A DNA stretch of 64,000 nt. Origin: Planctomycetota bacterium. GTDB lineage: Bacteria; Planctomycetota; Phycisphaerae; Phycisphaerales; UBA1924. Below the pieces are notes generated by a model that was not told the origin of the DNA, did no database searches, and worked only from the letters and a program-made list of their open reading frames with translations. Of this stretch, positions 52,592 to 61,382 are shown in pieces; position 1 is the stretch's first letter; each line of letters opens with the position of its first letter. The stretch lies in contig CAUJHH010000034.1 of the NCBI GenBank assembly GCA_963204725.1, positions 16,056 to 80,055 on the forward strand, written 5' to 3'. Both the position numbers and the translations under genes were made by a program.

Positions 52592-54362
52592 TGCACCAGC
52601 CGCCTCCTATCGAGTCGTGAGCGCCACACAGGCCCTTATTCAAATCGAGATTCTCGACCCCGAGGCGTTCAAGGGTGCAGCCGCGAGCCAGCTTCGCATG
52701 GGGGGTTATTTGGAGATTGGAGACGACGACGGCCTCAGAATCGTGGCGGTCATTCAGGGGTACCGTATCAAAGATGCAGGCGGTGGAGATGCCGCCGGCA
52801 CCGCACCAATTCCGAGTTTCGTACTGGACACCCAGCCAATTGGTTTTCTGGACCGCGAAGGAGAGTTCGTCCGAGGTGGACAGCAAATCGCCATTCCCCC
52901 TACGCGCGTCAAGGTCGCCGAAGCAGAGACACTCAAAGCCATCTACTGCGGTGCAGAGGAAGCTGGAGCGCTCTGTTTCGGAACGCTCGCCCAGGATGAA
53001 TCCATCCTCGTGCCTGTGGATGGTGACGTGCTTTTCGGACGGCACCTCGCCGTGGTCGGGTCTACGGGATCTGGCAAGTCCTGCACTGTTGCCGCGATAC
53101 TCCAACAGGGACTCAAGCCGAGCGCAGATCAATGCGGTCGGGGCGTACTTTCCAACGCCCACATCATCCTGTTCGATCTTCATGGCGAGTATGCGACGTC
53201 GTTTCCGACCGCACGACGCCTAGACATTTCGACCCTCAACCTTCCGTATTGGCTGATGAATGCGGAGGAGCTTGAAGAACTGTTTATCGCCGGCGGCGAG
53301 CGGTCACACAATCAGGCAGCCCAGTTTCGACACGCCGTCAGCGAGAACAAGAAGGCGCATAATGCAGGCTACCCGCGTGTTTCGTACGACACGCCGGTGT
53401 ACTTCAACCTGGAGGAAGTGTTCAACTACCTGCACAACTTGAACGTTGAAGTGATTGGCAAGAAGGATGGGGAAGGGTGCCCGAAGCTCGCAGACGGCAC
53501 CCTAATTCAGCAACGCGGAACTCGGTATTTCGCAACGCGCCTCGCCTTTGCTGAGCAGAGTACCGCCAAGGACACCAAAGCAAGCTACGGACCGTTTCAG
53601 GGGGAGTTCGACCGCTTTCTGTTCCGTATTCGCGCGATGATGGATAGTGAGCGGTTCGCTTTCCTGCTCAAACCCGAAAAGACGCCCGGAAATCCTTTCA
53701 AGACCGCCGATGCCGAGGAGCTGATGTCGAAAGTCATTGGCTACGGTTCTGGGTCGAAGGCGAACGTGACCATCGTCGATTTGAGCGGCGTTCCGTTTGA
53801 AGTGCAGAGTCTGGTCGTCTCCCTGATCAGCCGCATGATGTTCGATGTCGGTTTCCACCTCAAGCGCACGACTCCGTCGCCAAGGGACTTGAACGGCGAT
53901 ATCGCGTTTCTAGCGGTCTATGAGGAAGCGCACAAGTACGTCCCAAAGAGCGAGGATGCGAGATTTCGCGCCGCGAGTCGGTCCATCGAGAGAATCGCAA
54001 AGGAGGGTAGAAAGTACGGCGTGGGCATGATGATCGTAAGCCAGCGGCCTTCTGACGTTTCCGAGACGGTATTCTCCCAATGCAATTCGTGCGTCGTCAT
54101 GCGGCTTACGAATCCCGCCGACCAGGAGTACGTGCGTCGCCTGCTTCCGGACTTCGTGCGAGGCGTTGCCGACTCGTTGTCAACGCTTGAACAGCGTGAG
54201 GCCTTGATCGTTGGTGCCGCAATACGGGTGCCCGCGCTTATCCGCGTAGATGCAATCGCAGCAACACCTGATTCCCGCGACATCAAGGTGCAGCAGGAGT
54301 GGCGGCGAGATTGGCTCGACATGCCGTTTGCTCGTGTGATGGAGGGGATGCGTAAATACTGA
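52584..54362 (+). CDS. herA: HerA-type hexameric ATPase (DUF87)
   Basis: 592 residues. An N-terminal HAS-barrel-like part is followed by Walker A AVVGSTGSGKSCTVAAIL (~156), DLHGEYATSFP typical of HerA, and the Walker B region AFLAVYEEAHKYV (~437). IERIAKEGRKYGVGMMIVSQ and RPSDVSETVFSQCNS follow as the arginine-finger and sensor part. This protein would translocate DNA and power the DUF4297-like partner encoded directly upstream. The C-terminus (WRRDWLDMPFARVMEGMRKY) is complete. Confidence 0.88.
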   Translation: MPDAPAASYRVVSATQALIQIEILDPEAFKGAAASQLRMGGYLEIGDDDGLRIVAVIQGYRIKDAGGGDAAGTAPIPSFVLDTQPIGFLDREGEFVRGGQQIAIPPTRVKVAEAETLKAIYCGAEEAGALCFGTLAQDESILVPVDGDVLFGRHLAVVGSTGSGKSCTVAAILQQGLKPSADQCGRGVLSNAHIILFDLHGEYATSFPTARRLDISTLNLPYWLMNAEELEELFIAGGERSHNQAAQFRHAVSENKKAHNAGYPRVSYDTPVYFNLEEVFNYLHNLNVEVIGKKDGEGCPKLADGTLIQQRGTRYFATRLAFAEQSTAKDTKASYGPFQGEFDRFLFRIRAMMDSERFAFLLKPEKTPGNPFKTADAEELMSKVIGYGSGSKANVTIVDLSGVPFEVQSLVVSLISRMMFDVGFHLKRTTPSPRDLNGDIAFLAVYEEAHKYVPKSEDARFRAASRSIERIAKEGRKYGVGMMIVSQRPSDVSETVFSQCNSCVVMRLTNPADQEYVRRLLPDFVRGVADSLSTLEQREALIVGAAIRVPALIRVDAIAATPDSRDIKVQQEWRRDWLDMPFARVMEGMRKY

Positions 54363-54472
54363 GGCGTTCAGCACCCCCTTCGCGGTCTGTGGCCATGCCA
54401 ATAAGCAAGACCTCGCCCCGCTGCGCCAAGACCAAGTCGTTTCCGTAACCCTCCCGTACACTGTCTGAGCAC

Positions 54473-56332
54473 ATGGCCAACGGCAACCACAAAACCCGCC
54501 TCGAACTGACCTGGATCGGCAAGGAAAATCGGCCGCGGCTGGAACCGCGCATCCTATTGGAGGATGTGGCCAGGTCGCACCATGCCAAGGCGCGGCGGGG
54601 ACCGGCGGACCAGTTCGACAACCGGCTGATCTTCGGGGACAACCTGCTGGCACTCAAGGCCATGGAGGCGGAGTTCGCGGGGAAGATCAAGTGCATCTGC
54701 ATCGACCCGCCGTACAACACCGGATCGGCCTTCGAGCACTACGACGATGGGATCGAGCACTCCATCTGGCTCTCGCTGATGCGCGACCGGCTGGAGATTC
54801 TGCGGCGGTTGCTGGCGGAGGACGGCACGCTCTGGGTGTTTCTCGACGACAACGAAGTGCACTACCTCAAGGTGTTGATGGACGAACTGTTCGGGCGTGC
54901 CACGTTCATCGCCTCGATTGCTTGGCGATCCGGTGACGCCCCCAACAACGACGCGAAGCAGTTGTCGATCGACCACAACACGATTCTGGTCTACTCAAAA
55001 GTTCCGGGCTGGCTGTCCAAGGCATTGCCGAGAACTGAAGACGCGAACGCTCACTACACCAATCCTGACAACGACCCGAACGGGCCGTGGTTTCCCGGCA
55101 ACCTCTCGTCGCCCCACCCACGCAAAAACCTTCAGTTCGACCTCATTTCTCCCACCGGACATCCCATCAAGCCGCCCACGAACGGATGGCGATGGAGCCG
55201 CGAGAGCATGGACGAGAAAATCGCGTCGGGAGAGATCGTGTTTTCCAAGGAAGGCACGCGGATCATCCGCAAGACCTACTTGAAGAACCAGAAGGGCTTG
55301 GCCCCTTCAAGCCTATGGGACAACATCGAAGAAACGGGGCATAACCGGCAGGCGAAGTACGAGCTGAAGAAACTGTTCCCAAACACGGCCACGGAGGAAT
55401 TGTTCGCGACGCCCAAGCCCGAGCGGGTCATTCAGCGCATCCTGATGATCACCACAAATCCCGATGATTGGGTGTTGGACTCCTTCGCTGGGTCCGGCAC
55501 GACTGGGGCCGTCGCCCACAAGATGGGCCGCCGCTGGATCATGGTCGAACTCGGCGAGCACTGCCACACCCACATCATCCCCCGCCTCACCAAGGTCATC
55601 GACGGCGCCGACCCCGGAGGCGTCACCGAAAGCACTGGCTGGCGGGGCGGCGGTGGGTTCCGCTACTCCCGCCTCGCGTCCTCCCTCCTGGAGAAGGACC
55701 GCTGGGGCAACTGGGTCATCAGCAAGAAGTACAACGCTGCCATGCTCGCCGAGGCCGTCTGCAAACTGGAGGGCTTCCGCTACGACCCCAGCCCCGAGCT
55801 GTACTGGCAGCACGGCCGCAGCACCGAGACCGACTTCAACTACGTCACCACGCAGACCCTGAGCGTTGACATGCTTCAGAAACTCTCCGATGAGGTCGGC
55901 GAGCACCGCACGCTCGCCGTCTACTGCCTTGCGTTCCGGTTTCGGGGCGGGAAGGGCCTCACGGAGCGGTTCCCGAACCTGACGGTCAAGAAGATCCCCA
56001 AGGCCGTTCTCGCCAAGTGCGAGTGGGGCAAGGACGACTACTCGCTAGAGATCAAGAGTTTGCCCGTGGCCCCGGCAGAGGACATCGACACCGAAAGGGC
56101 TGAGCAGCGAGGGAATGGGAAAGCGGGCGTTGCGAAGGCCAGGCGGCGGGCACTGTCGCCGGCAGCGGCGGAATCATCTCTGTTCGCTTCCGCCCCGGCA
56201 CTGGAATCGAAGGCAGAGCGGAAGCCCGAGCCCGCGACGAAGACGAGTGCCCGCCGATCTCCCGTGCCGAAGGTGTCCTCAAAGCCCGGCCCCTCTTCGC
56301 CGCCCCCCCCGCGCGGCAGGAAGGGGCTCTGA
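54473..56332 (+). CDS. mod: Type III restriction-modification DNA methyltransferase (Mod)
   Basis: 619 residues. The catalytic motif CIDPPYNTGSAFEHYDDG (~78) comes before the AdoMet motif DSFAGSGTTGAVAHKMGRRW (~338), the beta-class order of N6-adenine Mod enzymes. Between them lies a likely target-recognition region (about 150-300). The last ~80 residues are disordered and basic-proline rich. It lies 110 bases after herA and 3 bases before res. It would mark host DNA and give sequence specificity to the Mod-Res complex. Confidence 0.88.
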   Translation: MANGNHKTRLELTWIGKENRPRLEPRILLEDVARSHHAKARRGPADQFDNRLIFGDNLLALKAMEAEFAGKIKCICIDPPYNTGSAFEHYDDGIEHSIWLSLMRDRLEILRRLLAEDGTLWVFLDDNEVHYLKVLMDELFGRATFIASIAWRSGDAPNNDAKQLSIDHNTILVYSKVPGWLSKALPRTEDANAHYTNPDNDPNGPWFPGNLSSPHPRKNLQFDLISPTGHPIKPPTNGWRWSRESMDEKIASGEIVFSKEGTRIIRKTYLKNQKGLAPSSLWDNIEETGHNRQAKYELKKLFPNTATEELFATPKPERVIQRILMITTNPDDWVLDSFAGSGTTGAVAHKMGRRWIMVELGEHCHTHIIPRLTKVIDGADPGGVTESTGWRGGGGFRYSRLASSLLEKDRWGNWVISKKYNAAMLAEAVCKLEGFRYDPSPELYWQHGRSTETDFNYVTTQTLSVDMLQKLSDEVGEHRTLAVYCLAFRFRGGKGLTERFPNLTVKKIPKAVLAKCEWGKDDYSLEIKSLPVAPAEDIDTERAEQRGNGKAGVAKARRRALSPAAAESSLFASAPALESKAERKPEPATKTSARRSPVPKVSSKPGPSSPPPPRGRKGL

Positions 56333-56335
56333 ACG

Positions 56336-59131
56336 GTGCCGATCACCCCGGGTCTAAATCCTAACGTCAATGCCGTCGCCAATCGGTTGAGTCTTCGCCA
56401 ACCTCAACGGGATTCGCTGGAGATACTCGCCCGCGTCGCCGAGATTCTGCCGCTGGACAAGGGGCAGGACGTGGCGGACTGCCTCGCGAAGGTCAAGGCG
56501 GAGTTCGGTCACGTCACCGACTTCGAGCGTGACTTCCCGTCCATGTGCTTCGCGCTGGCGACGGGCGTGGGCAAGACGCGGCTCATGGGTGCTTTCATCG
56601 CCTACCTGCATCGGGCCGAGGGCATTCGGCACTTCTTCGTGCTCGCCCCCAACCTCACGATCTACAACAAGCTCATCGCCGACTTCACGCCCGGCACGCC
56701 CAAGTACGTGTTCCAGGGCATCGCCGAGTTTGCCACCACGCCGCCAGAGATCATTACCGGCGACAACTACGAGAGCGGACGAGGGGTGCGGAGCGAGCCT
56801 GAAGTCGCGTCAGTTGCGGGCACCGACGGTGCTTCGCCGGGCTTTGTGCTAGCAGGCCAGTCCGGCGTGCGGCAAGGGCGACTGTTTGGCCAACTCCTCA
56901 ACGCGCCGATCCACATCAACATCTTCAACATCTCCAAGATCAATACCGAGGTTCGGGGCGGAGCTTCGCCGCGGATCAAGCGTCTCAGCGAGTACATCGG
57001 GGAGTCGTACTTCGAGTACCTCTCGAAACTCGACGACCTTGTCCTGCTGATGGATGAGAGCCACCGCTACCGCGCCAGCGCCGGTGTGCGGGCCATCAAT
57101 GAACTCAAGCCAATTCTCGGTCTGGAGTTGACGGCCACGCCGCAGGTAGAGACGGGCGGCAATGCCGTTCTCTTCAAGAACGTCATCTATTCATACCCCT
57201 TGTCGGCGGCGCTCCGCGACGGCTTCGTCAAAGAACCGGCCGTGGCGACGCGGGAGAACTTCGACCCCAAGAACTATGGCGACAAGGAACTGGAGCGGCT
57301 CAAGCTGGAGGACGGCATCCGCGTCCACGAGAACACCAAGGTCGAGCTGGAGGTCTACGCCCGCGAGAACGGCAAGCCCATCGTCAAGCCGTTCATGCTC
57401 GTGGTCGCCCAGGACACCACGCACGCCAACGCGATCCAGAAGTCGCTTGAGGAAGACACGTTCCTCGGAGGCCGCTACAAGGGCAAGGTCATCACGGTCC
57501 ACTCCAACCAGCGCGGCGAGGAGAAGGACGAGACGGTGCAGCAGTTGCTCTCGGTGGAGGACCCGGCGAATCCGACCGAGATTGTGGTGCACGTGAACAT
57601 GCTCAAGGAGGGGTGGGACGTCACGAACCTCTACACGATCGTGCCGCTACGGGCCGCGAACTCGCGAACGCTCGTGGAACAGTCGATCGGCCGCGGGCTC
57701 CGCCTGCCCTACGGCAAGCGTGTCGGCGTGGAGGCCGTGGACACGCTCACCATCGTGTCGCACGACAAGTTTCAGGAGATCGTGGACTACGCGAAGAACC
57801 CCGACTCGGTCATCAAGCGGGGCATCGTCATCGGCCGCGACATCCCCGAGGAGCGAATGCGGGTCGAGGTCGTCCAGCCGATGGCACTCACGCGGTTGAT
57901 CGGCACCACGCCCTCCCCTCCCGGTGCTCCCCCAAGCCCAAGGGCCGAGCAGCAACCGCTCTTCACCACGCCGAAATCCCAAGAGGCTGCGGTGAAGGCG
58001 TGGGAGGTCATTCAACGCGAGTTCGAGCGTCTGCCGAGTTCGGGGGACCTGTCCAAGCCCGAGGTGAGGGCCAAGATTGTTGAGCGGGTACAGGAACTCG
58101 TAGCACCGGTGCAGGGCGAGTTGGAAGGCGTCACCGAGAAGGTGGACGTGGGCAAGGTCGTGGACCAGGTCATCAAGGTCCGCAACGAACTGTCCATCGA
58201 CATCCCCAAGATTGTCGTCGTGCCCAAAGGCGAGGTAGTCGGGCACTACCGGCCGTTCGAGATGGACATGCGGAGCATCAACTACCCGCCCGTAGCCCAC
58301 GACATCCTCACGCAGTACCTCACTGACCAGCGCGAGCGGCGGCTGGTGAGTGGCGACGGTGTGGTCCGTGAGGACAGATTGGAGAACTACCTCGTCCGCG
58401 GGCTCATTGACTTCGACGACGTGTCCTACGACGAGCACGCCGACTTGCTCTACACGCTGGCGAGCCAGGTCGTGAAGAAGCTCAAGAGCTATCTGACCGA
58501 CGAAGACGACGTCCACAACGTGCTCCGCTACTACCAGCACCCTCTCGTGAACCTCATCCACACGCAGATGCAGGAGCACTACGAGGAGCAGGTCACGGAC
58601 TACGAGGCGAAGGTGACCAAGGGATTCACCACGCTGCGGCCCAAGGCCCCTTCCATCCGCGAGGACGAGACCGCCCGCGACTTCCGGCAGCCGATCGAAG
58701 ACCTCTCTCGAATCCGGCAGATGCTCTTCACCGGGTGGACCAAGGGGCTCTATTCGTCGGACAAGTTCGACTCTGACCCCGAGCGTCGCTTTGCGGTCAT
58801 CGTGGACAAGGCCCCCGAGGTGCAGAAGTGGTTTCGGCCAAGCAGGGGTGACTTCCGCATTTACCACACGCCCGATGAGGAGTACGTCCCCGACTTTGCC
58901 ATCGAGACGACGACCGCGAAACTGGTGTGCGAGGTCAAGGCCAAGGAAGAGATTGAAACGGCCGAGGTTCAATCGAAAGCCAAGGCCGCCGTGCAGTGGT
59001 GCGAGAACGCGACCGCCCACGAGAAGGAGACCGGGGGCAAGTCGTGGGCCTACCTGCTCATCCCGCACGATGCTCTGAGTGAGAGCACAACGCTTCCGGC
59101 TCTCGTTGGCCGCTTCTCGCGGCGATCCTGA
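56336..59131 (+). CDS. res: Type III restriction enzyme Res subunit
   Basis: 931 residues starting at GTG 56336 with AAGGGG about ten bases upstream. Walker A FALATGVGKTRLMGAF (~75), DEAD-like box LLMDESHRYRA (~239), ELTATPQVETGG, and the C-terminal helicase part SIGRGLRLPYGKRVG. The nuclease part at the end shows the PD-ExK pattern in EEYVPDFAIETTTAKLVCEV followed by KAK (~850-872). Res needs Mod to cut. Both genes look intact. The gene ends about 95 bases before cassette 3. Confidence 0.88.
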   Translation: MPITPGLNPNVNAVANRLSLRQPQRDSLEILARVAEILPLDKGQDVADCLAKVKAEFGHVTDFERDFPSMCFALATGVGKTRLMGAFIAYLHRAEGIRHFFVLAPNLTIYNKLIADFTPGTPKYVFQGIAEFATTPPEIITGDNYESGRGVRSEPEVASVAGTDGASPGFVLAGQSGVRQGRLFGQLLNAPIHINIFNISKINTEVRGGASPRIKRLSEYIGESYFEYLSKLDDLVLLMDESHRYRASAGVRAINELKPILGLELTATPQVETGGNAVLFKNVIYSYPLSAALRDGFVKEPAVATRENFDPKNYGDKELERLKLEDGIRVHENTKVELEVYARENGKPIVKPFMLVVAQDTTHANAIQKSLEEDTFLGGRYKGKVITVHSNQRGEEKDETVQQLLSVEDPANPTEIVVHVNMLKEGWDVTNLYTIVPLRAANSRTLVEQSIGRGLRLPYGKRVGVEAVDTLTIVSHDKFQEIVDYAKNPDSVIKRGIVIGRDIPEERMRVEVVQPMALTRLIGTTPSPPGAPPSPRAEQQPLFTTPKSQEAAVKAWEVIQREFERLPSSGDLSKPEVRAKIVERVQELVAPVQGELEGVTEKVDVGKVVDQVIKVRNELSIDIPKIVVVPKGEVVGHYRPFEMDMRSINYPPVAHDILTQYLTDQRERRLVSGDGVVREDRLENYLVRGLIDFDDVSYDEHADLLYTLASQVVKKLKSYLTDEDDVHNVLRYYQHPLVNLIHTQMQEHYEEQVTDYEAKVTKGFTTLRPKAPSIREDETARDFRQPIEDLSRIRQMLFTGWTKGLYSSDKFDSDPERRFAVIVDKAPEVQKWFRPSRGDFRIYHTPDEEYVPDFAIETTTAKLVCEVKAKEEIETAEVQSKAKAAVQWCENATAHEKETGGKSWAYLLIPHDALSESTTLPALVGRFSRRS

Positions 59132-59234
59132 GTTCTGGATCGTCCCGATCGCGAGCAGACATTGCTCGCCAAAGCTGCCGCGGCAACGTGAACGGCCTCG
59201 GATCATCGAACGCCAACGCCGGCGAGTGGTAGCT

Positions 59235-59368
59235 GCCCACAATCCGCCCACATCCGTGCGATTCCTCGCCGCACGCGGCGAGATCGCCTTGCCTGTGGGC
59301 GATGATCTTGCCCTCATGTGATCCACGCGGCCGCCATCGTTGAACTTGGCCGCGAGGAGCATGCGGCC
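59235..59368 (+). promoter_or_regulatory. Conserved cassette leader, copy 3
   Basis: GCCCAC repeats at 59235-59240 and 59246-59251. The shared block covers 59286-59332. The stem CGCGGCC at 59326-59332 pairs with GGCCGCG at 59348-59354, followed by GAGGAG ahead of orf1. The leader is shorter and more diverged than in copies 1 and 2 at its left side. Confidence 0.6.
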
Positions 59369-59776
59369 ATGACGAGCACGAGTCCGACGCCCGGCGACCA
59401 CGCCAACCCCGAAGACCAAACCGTCCCGCGACAGCCCGCCCCATCGCTCGATGCAATCGGCAAGCAGATGACGCTCGACGCCGCGCTGGAGCACGCCCGA
59501 CTTCTGCTGCGGCTGGAGACGCTGGAGTCACGCGGCCGCGACGCGCTCGATTTCCACGAGATCCCGGTGGGGTCCATCAAGGACATCGTGCGGCACGCCT
59601 TCGGGAGCGGCTATCGGGATGGCCTGCACACCGGCTACCGACAAGGGCGATCCGACGCGTGCGACGAGGCGCTAGGACACGCGGCACGAACACAGCCCCG
59701 AAACCCCGACCTCAATCTGCTAAGCGATCCCACAACCGACCAGACGACCTCTGAAGCCCGCCCCATCGAGAGATGA
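59369..59776 (+). CDS. Cassette orf1, conserved small protein of unknown function (copy 3)
   Basis: 135 residues from ATG 59369. The conserved core is RGRDALDFHEIPVGSIKDIV and YRDGLHTGYRQGRSDACDEA. The stop codon (59774-59776) lies inside the loop of the downstream hairpin, unlike copies 1 and 2 where the hairpin starts at the stop codon, so the last residues (EARPIER) are encoded by the stem. Function unknown. The core is kept while the N-terminus drifts, which supports selection on the C-terminal half. Confidence 0.7.
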   Translation: MTSTSPTPGDHANPEDQTVPRQPAPSLDAIGKQMTLDAALEHARLLLRLETLESRGRDALDFHEIPVGSIKDIVRHAFGSGYRDGLHTGYRQGRSDACDEALGHAARTQPRNPDLNLLSDPTTDQTTSEARPIER

Positions 59777-59787
59777 CGGCGGGCTTC
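59753..59787 (+). terminator. Hairpin at the end of orf1 (copy 3)
   Basis: GAAGCCCGCC (59753-59762) pairs with GGCGGGCTTC (59778-59787) around a 15-base loop that contains the orf1 stop. The stem differs in base from copies 1 and 2 at matched positions, which argues for compensatory change. Confidence 0.6.
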
Positions 59788-59808
59788 GCTGTTTACAGGA
59801 GCACCACC

Positions 59809-60054
59809 ATGACGAACGCGCCCAAGCCGACCGCCCCAGAGAGCTACGCCGCCGAGCGCGGCCGCATCGCACGCCTTCTCGACGTGCTGGAGATGGAACT
59901 GGACAAGCACGGGGCCCGCGCCAAGGCCGACCCCAGCCACTGGGGGCTGGTGGGCGACCTGGCCAAGGTCAGGGACGACCTGGTCGAAGCGGTCTGCTAC
60001 CTCAGCGGCATGGAACGCGCCGACGTCGAGCGCTTCCTGATCGACGCCGCTTGA
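59809..60054 (+). CDS. Extra small helical protein, only in cassette 3
   Basis: 81 residues from ATG 59809, with AGGAG seven bases upstream. It starts MTNAPKPTAPESYAAERGRI and appears wholly helical (RLLDVLEMELDKHGARAKAD, KVRDDLVEAVCYLSGME). No family recognised. It fills the space that is noncoding in cassettes 1 and 2, so it was either gained here or lost there. It could be a regulator or accessory to the recombinase genes. Confidence 0.65.
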   Translation: MTNAPKPTAPESYAAERGRIARLLDVLEMELDKHGARAKADPSHWGLVGDLAKVRDDLVEAVCYLSGMERADVERFLIDAA

Positions 60055-60147
60055 CCTCGGCCACCCCGCGCCGCACCGGGAGACCGGGGCGGACGCGATT
60101 CCCCGGAGCGACGTGCCCCAGGTTCCACACCCACGACGGAGATGAAC

Positions 60148-60717
60148 ATGGCGAAGAAGAAGCCGACCACCACCAAGCCCGCCACCGGCAGCACCGCCAC
60201 CGACAAGGCCCGCGCTGCCGCGCTGGCCAAGTTAACCGCGGCACCAGCAACCCAAGCTCCCAAGCCCTCCCGCACAAAGTCATCAACGACACTATCGTCA
60301 GCCGCGCCGCCATCAACTGCTGCAAAGCCAACGCCCCGTTCCAGGCCGCGCACGGGCGACGCGCCCAAACGCCTGTCGGCGCTGGATGCCGCGGCGCAGG
60401 TGCTGCGGGATCTCTCCTCAAAGGACGCTCGCCTCGGTCTCTCTGCATCCGAACTCATCGATCGCATGGCGGCGGCAGGTCTCTGGACGAGTCCTACCGG
60501 CAAGACGCCGGCGGCGACGCTCTACGCCGCGATGATCCGTGAGAGCACGAGCAAGGGCGATGCCGCTCGCTTCGTGCGCCTCGAAGCCACCGATGGGAAG
60601 CGAGGCCGGTTCGCCGCGTCACTGGCCACGGCATCGACCACGCGCGACGCCCAGACGCAGAAGGTCCAAACGAAGGTCCAGACGCAGAAGACCCCGTCGC
60701 GGAAGGGGGCCGCATGA
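60148..60717 (+). CDS. HARE-HTH domain protein of the recombinase cassette (copy 3)
   Basis: 189 residues from ATG 60148 (ACGGAG six bases upstream; ATG 60142 is an alternative). A basic low-complexity start (KKKPTTTKPATGSTATD) leads into the HARE-HTH domain (LSALDAAAQVLRDL, LSASELIDRMAAAGLWTSPT, GKTPAATLYAAMIRES) and a tail of short QTQKVQTKVQTQKT repeats. The domain is almost identical to copy 2 while the flanking tails differ. It overlaps the DUF2924 start by four bases. Confidence 0.78.
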   Translation: MAKKKPTTTKPATGSTATDKARAAALAKLTAAPATQAPKPSRTKSSTTLSSAAPPSTAAKPTPRSRPRTGDAPKRLSALDAAAQVLRDLSSKDARLGLSASELIDRMAAAGLWTSPTGKTPAATLYAAMIRESTSKGDAARFVRLEATDGKRGRFAASLATASTTRDAQTQKVQTKVQTQKTPSRKGAA

Positions 60718-61382
60718 GCGGCGCACGGACGAAGCCTGGTGCAAAGGCGCGCCCGGCACCACGCAACGTTCGCGCGGAAGTCGATCTCGCGCGGTTGGAG
60801 TCGATGCCCCTTGCCGAGATCCGCGACCTTTGGCGCGCCATCGGCGGTCGCACAAGCCGCAAGGGCGGTGAATGCGGTGCGGGTGGCGTGGGTGTAGGTG
60901 GGGGAGTGCCGCGCCGCGTGATGATCCGCGACATCGCCTATAGGATGCAGGTCCGCCGCTTCGGCGGCCTGGACCGGGCGACTGAGCGGCTGCTCAGGCT
61001 TGCAGTCAGGGGCGCAATCGTCAACGCTCCAATCACCGAACTTCTGGTGAACGCTTCGGATCTCGCGGCCGGAGAGCCTTCCTCTCTTGAGGATCCAGCA
61101 ACCCTCTCCAGAAGCGTGGTGCGGCCGCGCACCACAAGCCCCTCACTTCCCGCAGGAGCGAAACTCATCCGCATCTGGCGCGGCCGCACACATGAAGTCA
61201 CGGTCGTGCAGGGGGGCAAGGCCTTCGTCTATCAGGGCAAGACCTACCGCTCTCTCTCAAGCATCGCCACCGAGATCACAGGCGCGGTCTGGTCCGGTCC
61301 GCAGTTCTTCGGGATCGTGAACCGCAAGGGCAAGCGAACCACGCGCGGATCCACTTCCGGCAAGAAGGGAGCGTCGACATGA
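60714..61382 (+). CDS. DUF2924 protein of the recombinase cassette (copy 3)
   Basis: 222 residues, the same length as copy 2. Conserved parts are LARLESMPLAEIRDLWRAIG, RRVMIRDIAYRMQVRRFGGL, LIRIWRGRTHEVTVVQGGKA and GPQFFGIVNRKGKR. The middle (about 115-140) is variable between the copies. ATGA overlaps on both sides show coupling with the HARE-HTH and recombinase genes. Function of the family is unknown. Confidence 0.88.
   Translation: MSGARTKPGAKARPAPRNVRAEVDLARLESMPLAEIRDLWRAIGGRTSRKGGECGAGGVGVGGGVPRRVMIRDIAYRMQVRRFGGLDRATERLLRLAVRGAIVNAPITELLVNASDLAAGEPSSLEDPATLSRSVVRPRTTSPSLPAGAKLIRIWRGRTHEVTVVQGGKAFVYQGKTYRSLSSIATEITGAVWSGPQFFGIVNRKGKRTTRGSTSGKKGAST

Noticed and set aside
47061..59131. 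Complete DISARM or BREX system
   Set aside because: The drmA, drmB and drmC genes of DISARM and the brxA, brxC/pglY and pglZ genes of BREX are not present; only a DrmD-like helicase and a type III Mod-Res are seen.
57647..59494. 615-residue minus-strand open frame opposite the res gene
   Set aside because: Antisense shadow; the plus-strand gene has all Res motifs, and the frame has none.
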